The notes beneath the pieces are model-generated. The model was not told the DNA's origin and did no database searches. It saw nothing but the letters and a program-made list of their open reading frames with translations. From Channallabes apus (taxonomy: Eukaryota; Chordata; Actinopteri; Siluriformes; Clariidae), in the NCBI GenBank assembly GCA_030522415.1, contig CM060107.1, positions 21,922,071 to 21,986,070 of the forward strand: a stretch of DNA of 64,000 nt, given 5' to 3'. Shown piece after piece: positions 1 through 11,758 of this stretch. The translations under genes were made by a program, and so were the position numbers. Each line of letters opens with the position of its first letter. Positions within the stretch are counted from its first letter, which is position 1.

Positions 1-1575
1 TATTCTTTTTCATGTTTGTCACACAAAATGTTTCTGATCATCAAACACATTTAACTATTAGTCAAAGATAACACAAGTAAACACAAAATGCAGTTTTTAA
101 ATGAGGGGTTTTATTATTTAGGGAGAAAAAAAATCCAAACCTACATGGCCCTGTGTGAAAAAGTAATTGCCCCCTGAACCTAATAACTGGTTGGGCCACC
201 CTTAGCAGCAATAACTGCAATCAAGCGTTTGCGATAACTTGCAACGAGTCTTTTACAGCGCTCTGGAGGAATTTTGGCCCACTCATCTTTGCTGTTGTAA
301 TTCAGCTTTATTTGAGGGTTTTCTAGCATGAACCGCCTTTTTTAAGGTCATGCCACAACATCTCAATAGGATTCAGGTCAGGACTTTGACTAGGCCACTC
401 CAAAGTCTTCATTTTGTTTTTCTTCAGCCATTCAGAGGTGGATTTGCTGGTGTGTTTTGGGTCATTGTCCTGCTGCAGCACCCAAGATCGCTTCAGCTTG
501 AGTTGACGAACAGATGGCCGGACATTCTCCTTCAGGATTTTTTGGTAGACAGTAGAATTCATGGTTCCATCTATCACAGCAAGCCTTCCAGGTCCTGAAG
601 CAGCAAAACAACCCCAGACCATCACACTACCACCACCATATTTTACTGTTGGTATGATGTTCTTTTTCTGAAATGCTGTGTTACTTTTACGCCAGATGTA
701 ACGGGACACGCACCTTCCAAAAAGTTCAACTTTTGTCTCGTCGGTCCACAAGGTATTTTCCCAAAAGTCTTGGCAATCATTGAGATGTTTTTTAGCAAAA
801 TTGAGACGAGCCTTAATGTTCTTTTTGCTTAAAAGTGGTTTGCGCCTTGGAAATCTGCCATGCAGGCCGTTTTTGCCCAGTCTCTTTCTTATGGTGGAGT
901 CGTGAACACTGACCTTAATTGAGGCAAGTGAGGCCTGCAGTTCTTTAGATGTTGTCCTGGGGTCTTTTGTGGCCTCTCGGATGAGTTGTCTCTGCGCTCT
1001 TGGGGTAATTTTGGTCGGCCGGCCACTCCTGGGAAGGTTCACCACTGTTCCATGTTTTTGCCATTTGTGGATAATGGCTCTCACTGTGGTTCGCTGGAGT
1101 CCCAAAGCTTTAGAAATGGCTTTATAACCTTTACCAGACTGATAGATCTCAATTACTTTTGTTCTCATTTGTTCCTGAATTTCTTTGGATCTTGGCATGA
1201 TGTCTAGCTTTTGAGGTGCTTTTGGTCTACTTCTCTGTGTCAGGTAGCTCCTATTTAAGTGATTTCCTGATTGAAACAGGTGTGGCAGTAATCAGGCCTG
1301 GGGGTGACTACAGAAATTGAACTCAGGTGTGATAAACCACAGTTAAGTTATTTTTTAACAAGAGGGGCAATCACTTTTTCACACAGGGCCATGTAGATTT
1401 GTTTTTTTTCTCCCTTAATAACGTAAACCTTAATTTTAAAATCTGCATTTTGTGTTCAATTATGTTATCTTTGACTAATAGTTAACGGTTTTTGATGAGC
1501 AGAAACATTTAAGTGTGACAAACATGCAAAAGAATAAGAAATCAGGAAGGGGGCAAATAGTTTTTCACACCACTG
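1..1575 (-). mobile_element. Tc1-like DNA transposon, left end cut by the window
   Basis: The element has long imperfect terminal inverted repeats. The outer right end (1490-1575, ending in CACACCACTG before a TA at 1576-1577) mirrors the first ~100 bases of the window. The inner repeat CCCTGTGTGAAAAAGTAATT near 150-170 mirrors the segment near 1366-1388. This inverted-repeat/direct-repeat layout with a TA target is typical of fish Tc1 elements. The outermost few dozen bases of the left end lie outside the window. One transposase gene is carried on the minus strand. Confidence 0.9.
323..1198 (-). pseudogene. Tc1-like transposase, frameshifted near the C terminus
   Basis: This is a DDE transposase that would cut and paste the surrounding element. 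The reading frame gives 291 residues. The N-terminal paired-like helix-turn-helix region (about residues 1-110) contains the linker motif SGRPTK. The catalytic core has a first Asp in LWTDETK, a second Asp in QQDNDPKHTS, and the Glu in [16 protein letters not shown], matching the DD34E pattern. After HDLKK the frame shifts to GGSC and stops. The run of six A residues at that point (around 337-342 on the plus strand) suggests a one-base insertion, because the expected C-terminal tail continues in another frame down to about 184. The copy is otherwise well preserved, so it is young, but it is probably inactive as it stands. Confidence 0.88.
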
Positions 1576-1577
1576 TA

Positions 1578-1890
1578 TCTCTCCACTTGGAAGCAAAAAC
1601 ATGCAAGGGATTTCAGCATCTCGACGCACATACTAAGCTGTTTATAAAGTAGACACTGATTGTTTTTTCATTTTGTAATCTTTCCCGTGTTTACCGTGTA
1701 CTGTACAATGTATATTCATTTTTTAATGAATTACTGTAAATAAACTACACATTCCGTTGATTTACCAGAAATGACTTTTCTGTTTTTTGTGTGTGCTAAA
1801 CTAAACTTCAGGGTCAAAGTAATAGCGATTTTATTTGAAAAGTATTATATATTTACAATGCTGATAAGTTCAAGCTTAGATTCATATATA
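1578..1890. other. No gene seen
   Basis: AT-rich sequence with no coding signal, splice pattern or repeat that I recognise. Confidence 0.5.
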
Positions 1891-1892
1891 AA

Positions 1893-2652
1893 CTGCTTCA
1901 AAGTCTTTCCGTGACCGCTGAAATCCGACAGACGCAGGGCTCAAGGGAGGTGTGTCTGTGTGTGTGTGTGTGTATGTGTGTGTGTGCGCGTGCGCTGCAG
2001 CCTGTCCTATTTTCAGCAGATTTTTCCGCTACCGCAGATCAGTTTATCAACTTGTTATATATACATTTTAGGAATATATTAACATGTGCAGACATTTAAG
2101 GGTGCGCTGCCCTCTCTTGCCCCTGCGTAGAGCCTACACACACACACACACACACACACCTATCTATCTATCTATCTATCTATTATATAAATACACATTT
2201 TGAATCTGCATCTACATTTTCTGTTACAAGTATAGAATTAGGTTCAGCTGAGACTCATGATCAATGGTGTTAGGGTACTTATGTTGTGATAATTATTTTC
2301 AGCCAGATCATTAAAACTAACAATGGACTATGACACTCTTGAGAGGGGATATGAAGGTGTTATTCATTTATTTATTCTCTACAAGGGTGCGAACTACGGT
2401 ACAGACCAAACTATAACTTTCTCTTATACTACTATAAAAATTCTAAATATAAACAAACAAAATACAGCTTTTTTTCCTCAGAGGTAAACGGAAAAGTGAA
2501 GTTGTTCAGCTGTTTACTGTCACTGCAGCTTCTTCAAAGTCTTCCCACTCCGTGACCACTGAAATCCGACACGACACCACGTTAGGCTACGTCTTGACTC
2601 ATTTGTATACCGACGGTAATTGGATGTTTCCCGAGGGCTCAGGGGAGTGTGT

Positions 2653-2684
<32 letters not shown>

Positions 2685-3100
2685 CTATGTGTGTGCGTGC
2701 GCGCGGGTACTTGTTCTACTGTTAAACAAATATATACAAACAAAATACAGCTTTTTTTTCAGAGGTAAACGGAAAAGTGAAGATGTTCAGTGTCACTATG
2801 CAGATGTTACACTCAGTGGAGTTACCGAAATCTTTGGTTTAGTCCTCATTGAGTTGCCACACATCATTTCCACATTTCACTCGCTTTTATTACTCTTATG
2901 TGAGCATAAACAGTGAAACATTCCACAGGTTTCTAACACCGCGGCCAAGTGAACCACGTTCCCGTCGAACGAAACTAGGCATAATCGTGGTGTTTGCTTC
3001 GGTTATGACACACCATAGTTTATTACCTGCTGTGGTAGATCTGAATATTTATTCAAACACAATAATAAAGCTTTATATCCTCAGGAGGGCTCAGTACATT
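1893..3100. repeat. Dispersed repeat cluster with (TG)n tracts
   Basis: Two related segments start at about 1893 and 2525; both carry CCGTGACC followed by GCTGAAATCCGACA or a near variant and then a TG-rich tract. A second pair starts at about 2453 and 2738 (shared AAACAAAATACAGC, then AGAGGTAAACGGAAAAGTGA). Parts are related in inverted orientation to each 9.4-kb unit: 2010-2130 resembles the reverse complement of 12225-12370, and 2585-2665 resembles that of 12475-12560. The TG tracts are near 1951-1986 and 2647-2686, a CA tract is at 2138-2158 and a TCTA tract at 2160-2182. The short frames here are low-complexity translations. The repeat family is not identified. Confidence 0.5.
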
Positions 3101-3570
3101 GTTTTAGCGATAGTTTCACGGAAGCGAGTTCAGAACTAATCTAACCAAACCAAAAAAAAAAAAAAAACATCCAAAGCTTCAAATAGAATGAACGAACTAA
3201 TGAAATTAATATATATGTAATTGGTATACTGTATATACAGACGTGTGTGTGTCATTTTAATTCAAATGAACATTTTAATGCTTTCTGATACACTTATCAA
3301 CTTATCCACATACACTTATCAACACAAACTCTCCGTGCACGCACACACAATCTATAAAAAATTTATATTAATAACATACATATACAAATAAACAAATGTA
3401 GGTGTAATAAAAGTAGTCGTGATGTCAGTACTCGCCCAGCAAACCAGGCTTTTGCAGCGGCTTAAAACGTATGAATTATCTTCAAATATACAAAAAAAAA
3501 GCGAAAAGACACTCGATTATTATGCATAGGTTATTTGGTTAATTCAAAAAGTTCATAAAAACACTTTAAA
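3100..3570. other. No gene seen
   Basis: AT-rich sequence with a poly-A run near 3151-3166. Nothing recognisable is encoded. Confidence 0.5.
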
Positions 3571-3679
3571 ACGAGAGAAAAACTGTTAAAATCCTCGTTC
3601 GCCTTCTCAGCGTTAGGTAGCGAGTGACGTCATGATTTGAATCTGCGCGCCACCGGGGAAACATAGGGAAACTGACTTT

Positions 3680-3860
3680 CCCGGACCACCGGCTTTTAGA
3701 TAAAGTCCTTCTATGCGCCATCTGGCGGATATTCAGTGAAGCACAACACATTTATTTTAAATTCCCGAATGTTGCCTCCGGCAAGTCGCGGCAAGCCACG
3801 CGCTAAATTGCGGCATCCCGCGGGAAAACACGCGGGTTTTTAATGGCGACATCTGTAACT
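3680..3860 (+). repeat. Segment shared with the 9.4-kb units
   Basis: The stretch from GGCTTTTAGAT to AATGGCGACATCTGT is closely similar to 13665-13835 and its counterparts near 23095-23265 and 32535-32700. It includes GAATGTTGCCTCCGGCAAG and the GC-rich AATTGCGGC-CGCGGGAAA region. A short reverse-complement relative (ACAGATGTCGCCATTAAA) lies just upstream of the nested-gene start at 6065-6082. It may be an old copy of a promoter region or part of a dispersed element; I cannot tell which. Confidence 0.5.
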
Positions 3861-3929
3861 GCATTCTCTCTCAACTATCTTCCGAAAGCTCTATAAACCC
3901 AACAGGCACCCTATTGCTTTTGAAGCCTT

Positions 3930-4620
3930 CTGTCCTCCGCGCTTACAGCGTTGGAGCAGGAGAGACTTCACTTGATGTGTCCAGCTTGTGCTCTTCAGAT
4001 CTACGTCCACCGCATCAGCTAGTGGCGTAGGTCAGAGCAGCTTCTACATGCTCTGGATGAGAGATGCTATTGCCCTCTCCTATGAGACGCGTGGGCTCAC
4101 TTCGCCTCTAGGAATCAGGGCTCATTCAACCAGGGGATCGCCTCAGCTATTGGATTAGCAAGAGGTATTCCCCTGCAACAAGTGTGTGCCAAGCAGGTAG
4201 ACCCAGTTCACTGCCGAAATGTTTCGATGCTGGAGCTTCTGCAAGAAAAGCTTGTCCTTGGGCTTGTGCCCTAGTACCCTCAGGATGTTCTTAACTGCAT
4301 TGTTTGAAGCCTTCTGTGCTCCGCCTTTTACAGCTTCGGAGCAGGAGAAACTTCACTTACTGTCCAGTATGTGCTCTTCAGATTCACGTCCACCGCATCA
4401 GCTAGTGGCGTAAGTCAGAGCGCCACTATACTGGGTGAGAGATGCATATTGCCCTCTACTAGTTAGCTGCCCAGGCATAGTTCTGAGACCTTCTTGGCTT
4501 TGTGCGCACACGCTACACAACCTTGGGGTCCAGACACCTGTAGTGCGGCGGCGTGGGTACTCTCGTTCCCATAGCGTTTTCACGCAGCATCGAGTGGAGC
4601 CTTGAAAGGGAACGTCTCGG
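3930..4620 (+). mobile_element. DIRS-like retrotransposon remnant (tyrosine recombinase fragments)
   Basis: Plus-strand fragments read like the tyrosine recombinase of fish DIRS-type elements. Translating 3960-4200 in changing frames gives LCALQIYVHRIS, then SYETRG and RAHSTRGIASAIGLARG, which resembles the catalytic His-x-x-Arg region. It is followed by MLELLQEKLVLGLCPSTLRM at about 4228-4290, which resembles the N-terminal core-binding region. A second copy of the CALQIYVHRIS region follows at 4300-4425. The order is scrambled and the frames are broken, so this is a rearranged fossil. The call rests on motif resemblance alone. Confidence 0.5.
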
Positions 4621-4945
4621 GTTACTTTGCAGTAACCCTGTTCCCTGAAAGGCGGGAACGAGATGCTGCGTCCGAATGCCGCACTACCACGTGACCGGAC
4701 GTCCGTTCAGACAAATTAATCTGAGGTTTGTTGCCGGCTCACCTGTATTTATAACCTCCACCTGCATCTAATCAGATGACGTCACCTGGTCGAGGTTATA
4801 TATAGCCAAAAACTTTGGCGTGTTTCCACACATGCTTCACGACCGGCAACGCAACAAAATGGTTCCCATAGCGTTTTCACGCAGCATCTTGTTCCCGCCT
4901 TTCAGGGAACAGGGTTACTGCAAAGTAACCCGAGACGTTTTCCTT
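4600..4945. repeat. Inverted-repeat terminus of the DIRS-like element
   Basis: The segment 4601-4669 (GAACGTCTCGGGTTACTTTG, then a run ending GAGATGCTGCG) recurs as its reverse complement at 4879-4941, about 210 bases away. Within each arm GGTTACT and AGTAACC form a smaller hairpin. A TATATATAG box lies between the arms at about 4798-4806. This is consistent with the terminal inverted repeats of the neighbouring retrotransposon remnant. Confidence 0.55.
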
Positions 4946-5255
4946 CTAAAAACATGGAGAATCATTAACAATGGAGAGCCAACCACATGGATATCAGACT
5001 ATTTGCAGAGCAAAGAGACTGTACTCAAATCTACTGTTTTTTTTTTTTTTTTTTATAATTAACATACAATTTCATGATCAATTCAAAGCCCATGATTGAG
5101 ATATGATTTCATGAATGTCAGATTCTCAAGTCTACAGCTAACAATATTATGCACTCCTTACATGAGACGAAATTCAATATCACACAAGCACAGTTCCAAT
5201 AAATCTGGGGCTGACAATAAATCCACTGAATTGTATTTACATATACATAACTTAC
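4946..5255. other. Junction region, no gene seen
   Basis: Sequence between the DIRS remnant and the last visible FN3 exon. It includes a poly-T run (about 5036-5054) that may be the tail of an inserted retroelement. I see no further FN3 exon, transmembrane exon or phosphatase exon to the left of 5256. Confidence 0.5.
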
Positions 5256-5519
5256 TTGTGAATGTTGAGATTTGTCTTGTTGCTCCTTTAGTTTGCTTAT
5301 CTGCAGCAACTTCAGTAACACTGAATGTGTAGTTCACTCCAGCAGTCAGATTAGTGACATTGTAAGACAGGTTTGAAGCGGTACTGTTAATATTCACACT
5401 GCCACCAGTCCAGTTTAATATAAACAACAAGCTGTTGTTCCCAAGTGGTGCATTCCAGGTTAGAGACACAGATGATTTGGTTTTACTAGAGACAGTGAGA
5501 TTGGCGACAACACCCGGAT
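5256..5519 (-). CDS. FN3 exon 'a' (most 3' visible)
   Basis: 264 nt, phase 1-1, acceptor ATTCACAG and donor GTAAGT. Its 5' half (5357-5519) matches the exons at 14701-14964 and 24132-24395. Its 3' half differs: it reads [15 protein letters not shown] where they read [15 protein letters not shown], and the intron beyond the donor is unrelated. It is therefore the left-hand parent of the unequal crossover that built the tandem array. Confidence 0.82.
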
Positions 5520-8500
5520 CTGTGAATCACGCACACAAACACAAACAAAACAACAAAAACCTATTGTTTAAATCAATATATTTTAATATCGTAGACATTG
5601 TTTATTAAAACACTGGTCAATAACTACTAAAACACTAAAGACCCCCACATATACAGAGACATAGAGAAATGAAATTACACAGAAATAATCCCAAGGTGTT
5701 ACACAATCAGGGTGGGTTGTCACCTATGTATTGAGTCTGAACTGTAACTAAACCATCAAAACAGCAATATCATCACAGAGCATTCTGAGTAAAGCAAAAG
5801 TAATGGTGTATCAGCATTAAATACACAATGGTGATTTATACCTGACACATGTGTCAGTACTATCAGGACTATTAAAAAAAGTGTTGGTGAAAATTAGCGG
5901 TGCAACAATTAATCAATGTTGTCGATTAATTAAATCAAATTTACACTTAACTTTGCATGTCCACGCCCCATCTGACCACACCCCTTCATTACAGATGAAT
6001 TCTCAGTTTTCTTAACATTTCAACTTATCTTCCATAATTGCCATCCGCCATCTTTAAGCTTACAGATGTCGCCATTAAAAACGCACGTTTCGAGAAAAGG
6101 GATCCCGTGACTTAAGCTGTGAAAATGTCCTTCATTACCTGTAGGGGGCAGTCGTGTTTCAGTCTGAAGTATTGTGTGTCTACTAAAGCCGAAAATTTCA
6201 AATTAAAACCGCACATGCTGTGCCCGCGCTGTGGATCAGTCGGTTGTGGATCATCACGGAGGTACTACACGGCGTGTCTGGAGCTGGAATTTGTCGTGTT
6301 TGAGGTAAGTTTACCTTTCTGTTTTGGATGTGATTCTCGCTTTCATGACTCGCAATTAATGTTCATCTTAATCTCAGGACGTACAATTAGCAATATTTCA
6401 GTTTTTAATAGTGTGGACATTCACAAAACACTGTTTTTCGTGTAAAAACCTGAACCTACGGAGCCCCCCAGGGGTCATGTGGTAAAAAAAAAAAAAATAA
6501 ATAAAATAACGAACCGAGCGTGCAGATTAATAAACCGAGATGCGTGTTTCTTACCCCCACCCCTCGTGAAAACGGCGTGTTCAGACAAAGGCTCGCCAGT
6601 GAGATGCCATTTCTGAACTAACTGAGTGTTAACAAACTTTGGTGTGTTAAAGCATTAAATGGTAAAAGAGCACTAGCAATAAATGTTTTTTTTTCTGAAT
6701 CCGAATTTTATTAATAAGTTACAAGTTAAATTTCAACTGTAAAGAACCTGTACATGTGTTCATACAGTATTGACAGCAGCTCTAATTTGTCTAAATCGCA
6801 TTGCAGACAAGAAAAAAAAGTAGAGTCATCCTGTGACCTTGCATGCTTAATCTTTCCACACATGATTCTTGCTTCTCACTTTTTCCTTAATCCCTCACTT
6901 CTATCTTGTATTTTTCTAACGGTGTCAGAAACTTTGTGTTAGTAGCACTGCTTGACATGCTTGATGCCTTCCTCTTTTGTAATTTGCTTTGGATAAAGGC
7001 AAACTTACAAAAGATGAAGAAATGACTAAATGTAGTTGTACGAATAAAAGATTATGTAATGATACAATGTAAATATTTTCACAGAAGCAAAGCGTAGAGA
7101 TGAGACATGAATCTGAAGAGGATCTCTTTGATGATTGCCTGGTAAAGCATTGTTTTCTTATCAATTATACAATTTAAAATAGCTCAAACATTAGAGTATG
7201 GTGCTACCAATGCCAAGGTCATGGGTTTGATTCCCAGGAAAAGCAAGTAATTGTAAATTACAAGTTATAAATAAAAACTTGTACCTTGAATATAGTGTTT
7301 GTTGCATTGGACAGAAGCATATACCAAATGCAAATGAATACATAAATCTGAGTAATTATTGAAAGAATTTTCATGTTTGGACTAACCCTTTAAATACAAA
7401 CTCAGCATTCATCATAGGATTTCCTGACACTGTAAATGTGCAGAGTATGGCGTATAGCCATCTCATGCCATGTTTTACAATGTTTTACTGATGCAAGATT
7501 ATTGCTAAAGAAATTTAACCCAAGTTTAACAATCTGAAGTATATGAAGTGATGGTCGTTTTTTATTATCAATTATTTTTATTATTATATTTTCTCTGTGA
7601 TAATTCACTTCAATTCAATTTTATTTGTACTGCGCTTTTAACAATTGTCATTGTCTCAAAGCAGCTTTACACAATCAAAAGAATAATGAAATGAAGCAAT
7701 TCAGATTGTTTTGTTTATCAAAATAATTTTTTTTTATTTTCTTGTACATTTTATGCAGGAGGACAGACGAAGTGATGCCAGTTTGCACCTTCTTAAAATC
7801 CTTGTCGTCCTTGCTGTCGAAGGGGAAGAACTGGTTGGTGTATCCATAATCCTTGAAGGAAAGGAAATTTTGCAAGAATGTGGAAATACTCCAAAGGCAT
7901 GTGCAATGCTTATGGGAATAATTTATGCCATTAACCTTGCATACCCCCGAGCACTGCGCTACACATTTGAGCTATTTCAGAAAGTTCTTCTAGAACTTGA
8001 TGGAATTAAGCTATCACCAAAAGTGCAAGCTTTAAAGATGAAGTTATCATCTTAAAACATTTGATATGGCTTGACTACAAGTCTTTACATGTTCAATGTT
8101 TACATGTTCAGCTTAAAATATTTTAATGCGTTAAGATTTCAATGGCATACTTTTAAGTGCACTAGTCCAGAGTGCTGATTTGAATGTTGCAACTTCACTG
8201 CTTCAGAGGGCTATTAAGTTTTAAAGTTTATTCTACAGTTTGTTTAATGTATTTTCTGCTGTATTTTATTTCTAAACGAATGCTGTATTTTATTTATGTA
8301 TTATTATTATAAATACACAATTTTGTTTAAAACAAGCATTTCAGGCCCTGGTGCCGTGCAGTTGTTCCTATGGATGCAAAATTTAGCTGAATGCATTTTT
8401 ATTAAAAAGACAACCTGTACTGTATCTACTGTAGACTGTGAATGTCAAAAATATTTGGTAATGTTGGTGAATAAACTGTTTAATTATATTTTAGTTGTGT

Positions 8501-11500
8501 GATTTATGAAAGATATAGATGAAATAATTACTTAAGTTTCTTTCCAAAACATGAAATAGCAATGTTTACATTATTATAGCGAGTAATATAAATTGAGAAA
8601 ACCAAGTAAGGGAAAATCTCACAAAACAAAATGATAGTAAGATTTACTTTATAATTTAATAAAATCAAGGTTCCTGCTGATACAACAATGAATTAACTTT
8701 ACGTGATTATTTTAAATAAATCTAACTTGTGCATTAAATATAATTATGTAACTTTTACTTGATTTCTTTGATTCTTAACTTAATTAAGTAGACTTTACCT
8801 GACAATTACGGGTGAGTTTTAGTTAATATTGGAGCAATAAAATGTACTTAAAATCTGTGTGCAAATTGATACAAGGATTTTATCAAGTAAATCTTATATA
8901 TAAGTGCCATTTTAATAAGAATCATGTTTATAATAAGATAATTAATTAAATAATAAAATTATATCAAATAAGAACTTTATCTAAAAGCCAGACCGACCAA
9001 ATTTCTCATTCAATGCTGAAGTAGTTAAATATGCTTATACTGTAGATACGTAGGTTACATTTTAAAAGTACAATCGCAAGTAAATTACAAACGGCATGTA
9101 ATGTAAAATATGAATAAAACAGTATTAGACACAAATATATGATATGGTAGTTTACAGGTCCTTCTCAAAAAATTAGCATATTGTGATAAAGTTCATTATT
9201 TTCTGTAATGTACTGATAAACATTAGACTTTCATATATTTTAGATTCATTACACACAACTGAAGTAGTTCAAGCCTTTTATTGTTTTAATATTGATGATT
9301 GTGGCATACAGCTCATGAAAACCCAAAATCCCTATCTCAAAAAATTAGCATATTTCATCCGACCAATAAAAGAAAAGTGTTTTGAATAAAAAAAAAAAGT
9401 CAACCTTCAAATAATTATGTTCAGTTATGCATCAATACTTGGTCGGGAATCCTTTTGCAAATTCTTGTGTCTTGTGTCTCTCAACTTTCTCTTCACAATT
9501 CACAGATTCTCTATGGGGTTCAGGTCAGGAGAGTTGGCAGGCCAATTGAGCACAGTAATACCATGGTCAGTAAACCATTTACCAGTGGTTTTGGCACTGT
9601 GAGCAGGTGCCAGGTCGTGCTGAAAAATGAAATCTTCATCTCCATAAAGCTTTTCAGCAGATGGAAGCATGAAGTGCTCCAAAATCTCCTGATAGCTAGC
9701 TGCATTGACCCTGCCTTTGATAAAACACAGTGGACCAACACCAGCAGCTGACATCACTGCACCAGACCATCACTGACTGTGGGTACTTGACACTGGACAT
9801 CAGGCATTTTGGCATTTCCCTCTCCCCAGTCTTCCTCCAGACTCTGGCACCTTGATTTCCGATTGACATGCAAAATTTGCAACCTGTAGCCCATTTCCTG
9901 CACACGCCTGTACACGGTGGCCCTGGATGTTTCTACTCCAGACTCAGTCCACTGCTTCCGCAGGTCCCCCAAGGTCTGGAATCTGTCCTTCTCCACAATC
10001 CTCAGGGCCCGGCCGGTCACCTCTTCTCGTTGTGCAGCGTTTTCCGCCACACTTTTTCCTTCCAACAGACTTCCCACTGAGGTGCCTTGATACAGCACTC
10101 TGGGAACAGCCTATTCGTTCAGAAATTTCTTTCCGTGTCTTACCCTCTTGCTTGAGGGTGTCAATGATGGCCTTCTGGACAGCAGTCAGGTCGGCAGTCT
10201 TACCCATGATTGCGGTTTTGAGTAATGAACCTGGCTGGGAGTTTTTAAAAGCCTCAGGAATCTTTTGCAGATGTTTAGAGTTAATTAGTTGATTCAGATG
10301 ATTAGGTTAATAGCTCGTTTAGAGAACCTTTTCATGATATGCAAATTTTTTGTGATAGGGATTTGGGTTTTCATGAGCTGTATGCCACAATCATCAATAT
10401 TAAAACAATAAAAGGCTTGAACTACTTCAGTTTGTGTGTAATGAATGTAAAATATATGAAAGTCTAATGTTTATCAGTACATTACAGAAAATAATGAACT
10501 TTATCACAATATGCTAATTTTTTTAGAAGGACCTGTATATGCAATGAAAAGACTATTTACATGAGTGCTCAAATGTAAAGCAAACACAATTATTAACTTA
10601 TTGTGTATATTTAACTTCATTCAGCTGTTTAAGTTAAAAATAACGTTCCTACCAGCCCACTATTATTTTCTGTTCAAATTTAAAGATGCCCGTGTGTGTG
10701 TGTGTGCAAATAGACACATTTTTACAAAGAATACAAAAGTCTATAATCTTTAATAAAGTTAGCCTAATACAATATTGTTTCCAATGCTGAAGCAAACATG
10801 ATTTTGTTATAGTCTATTCTTTGAATACAACGCGACAGCGCACTCTGAGGTGAAGCACACCCACAGAACCCCCAATTATGCCTCTTCTCACCTTTCATTC
10901 ATGATACGTGTGAAGTTATCAAACCGGTTTCGCTGATGGGGGAATTCGTAGAATTGGGGTTTTTAAATACTGGAAATTGGAGAGAACAGAGCTGTTCAAA
11001 AGAGAGTGGGACACCCAAGTTGGACAGGTCAAGGTTCCTGCTGATACAACAATGAATTAACTTTACTTGATTGTTTTAAATGAATCTAATTTGTACATTA
11101 AATATAATTATGTAACTTTTACTTGATTTCTTTTTAATTGTTAAGTAGATTTTACCTGACAATTATGGGTGAGTTTTACTTAATATTGGAGCAATAAATT
11201 AATTATCATTCATTCATTCATTTTCTATACCGCTTAATCCTGTGTTCAGGGTCGCGGGGGACCTGGAGCCTATCCCAGGAGACTTCGGGCACTAGGCAGG
11301 GTACACCCTGTGCCATCGCAGGGCACACACACATACACACACTCACACACCCAATCACACACTACGGGCAATTTAGGAACGCCAATTAGCCTAACCTGCA
11401 TATCTTTGGATTGTGGGAGGAAGCCGGAGTACCCGGAGGAAACCCACCAAGCACAGGGAGAACATGCAAACTCCATGCACACAGAGACGGGAATCGAGCC

Positions 11501-11699
11501 TGGCCGGGGAATCGAACCCAGACCCTGGACGTGCAAGGCGACAGTGCTACCACTACACCACCGCGCCGCCTAGAGCAATAAAATTTACTTAAAATCTATG
11601 TGTGCAAATTGTTACGAGGATTTTATCAAGTAAATCTGACAAGTTATTTTTTTCAGTGCATGGGTGAACACGATGATTTAAGAATTTAATTAAACACGA

Positions 11700-11758
<59 letters not shown>

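Noticed and set aside
6119..6121. GTG as the start of the nested gene
   Set aside because: Vertebrate genes start at ATG; the in-frame ATG at 6125 is six bases downstream, and the frame past 6304 reads through a clear splice donor.
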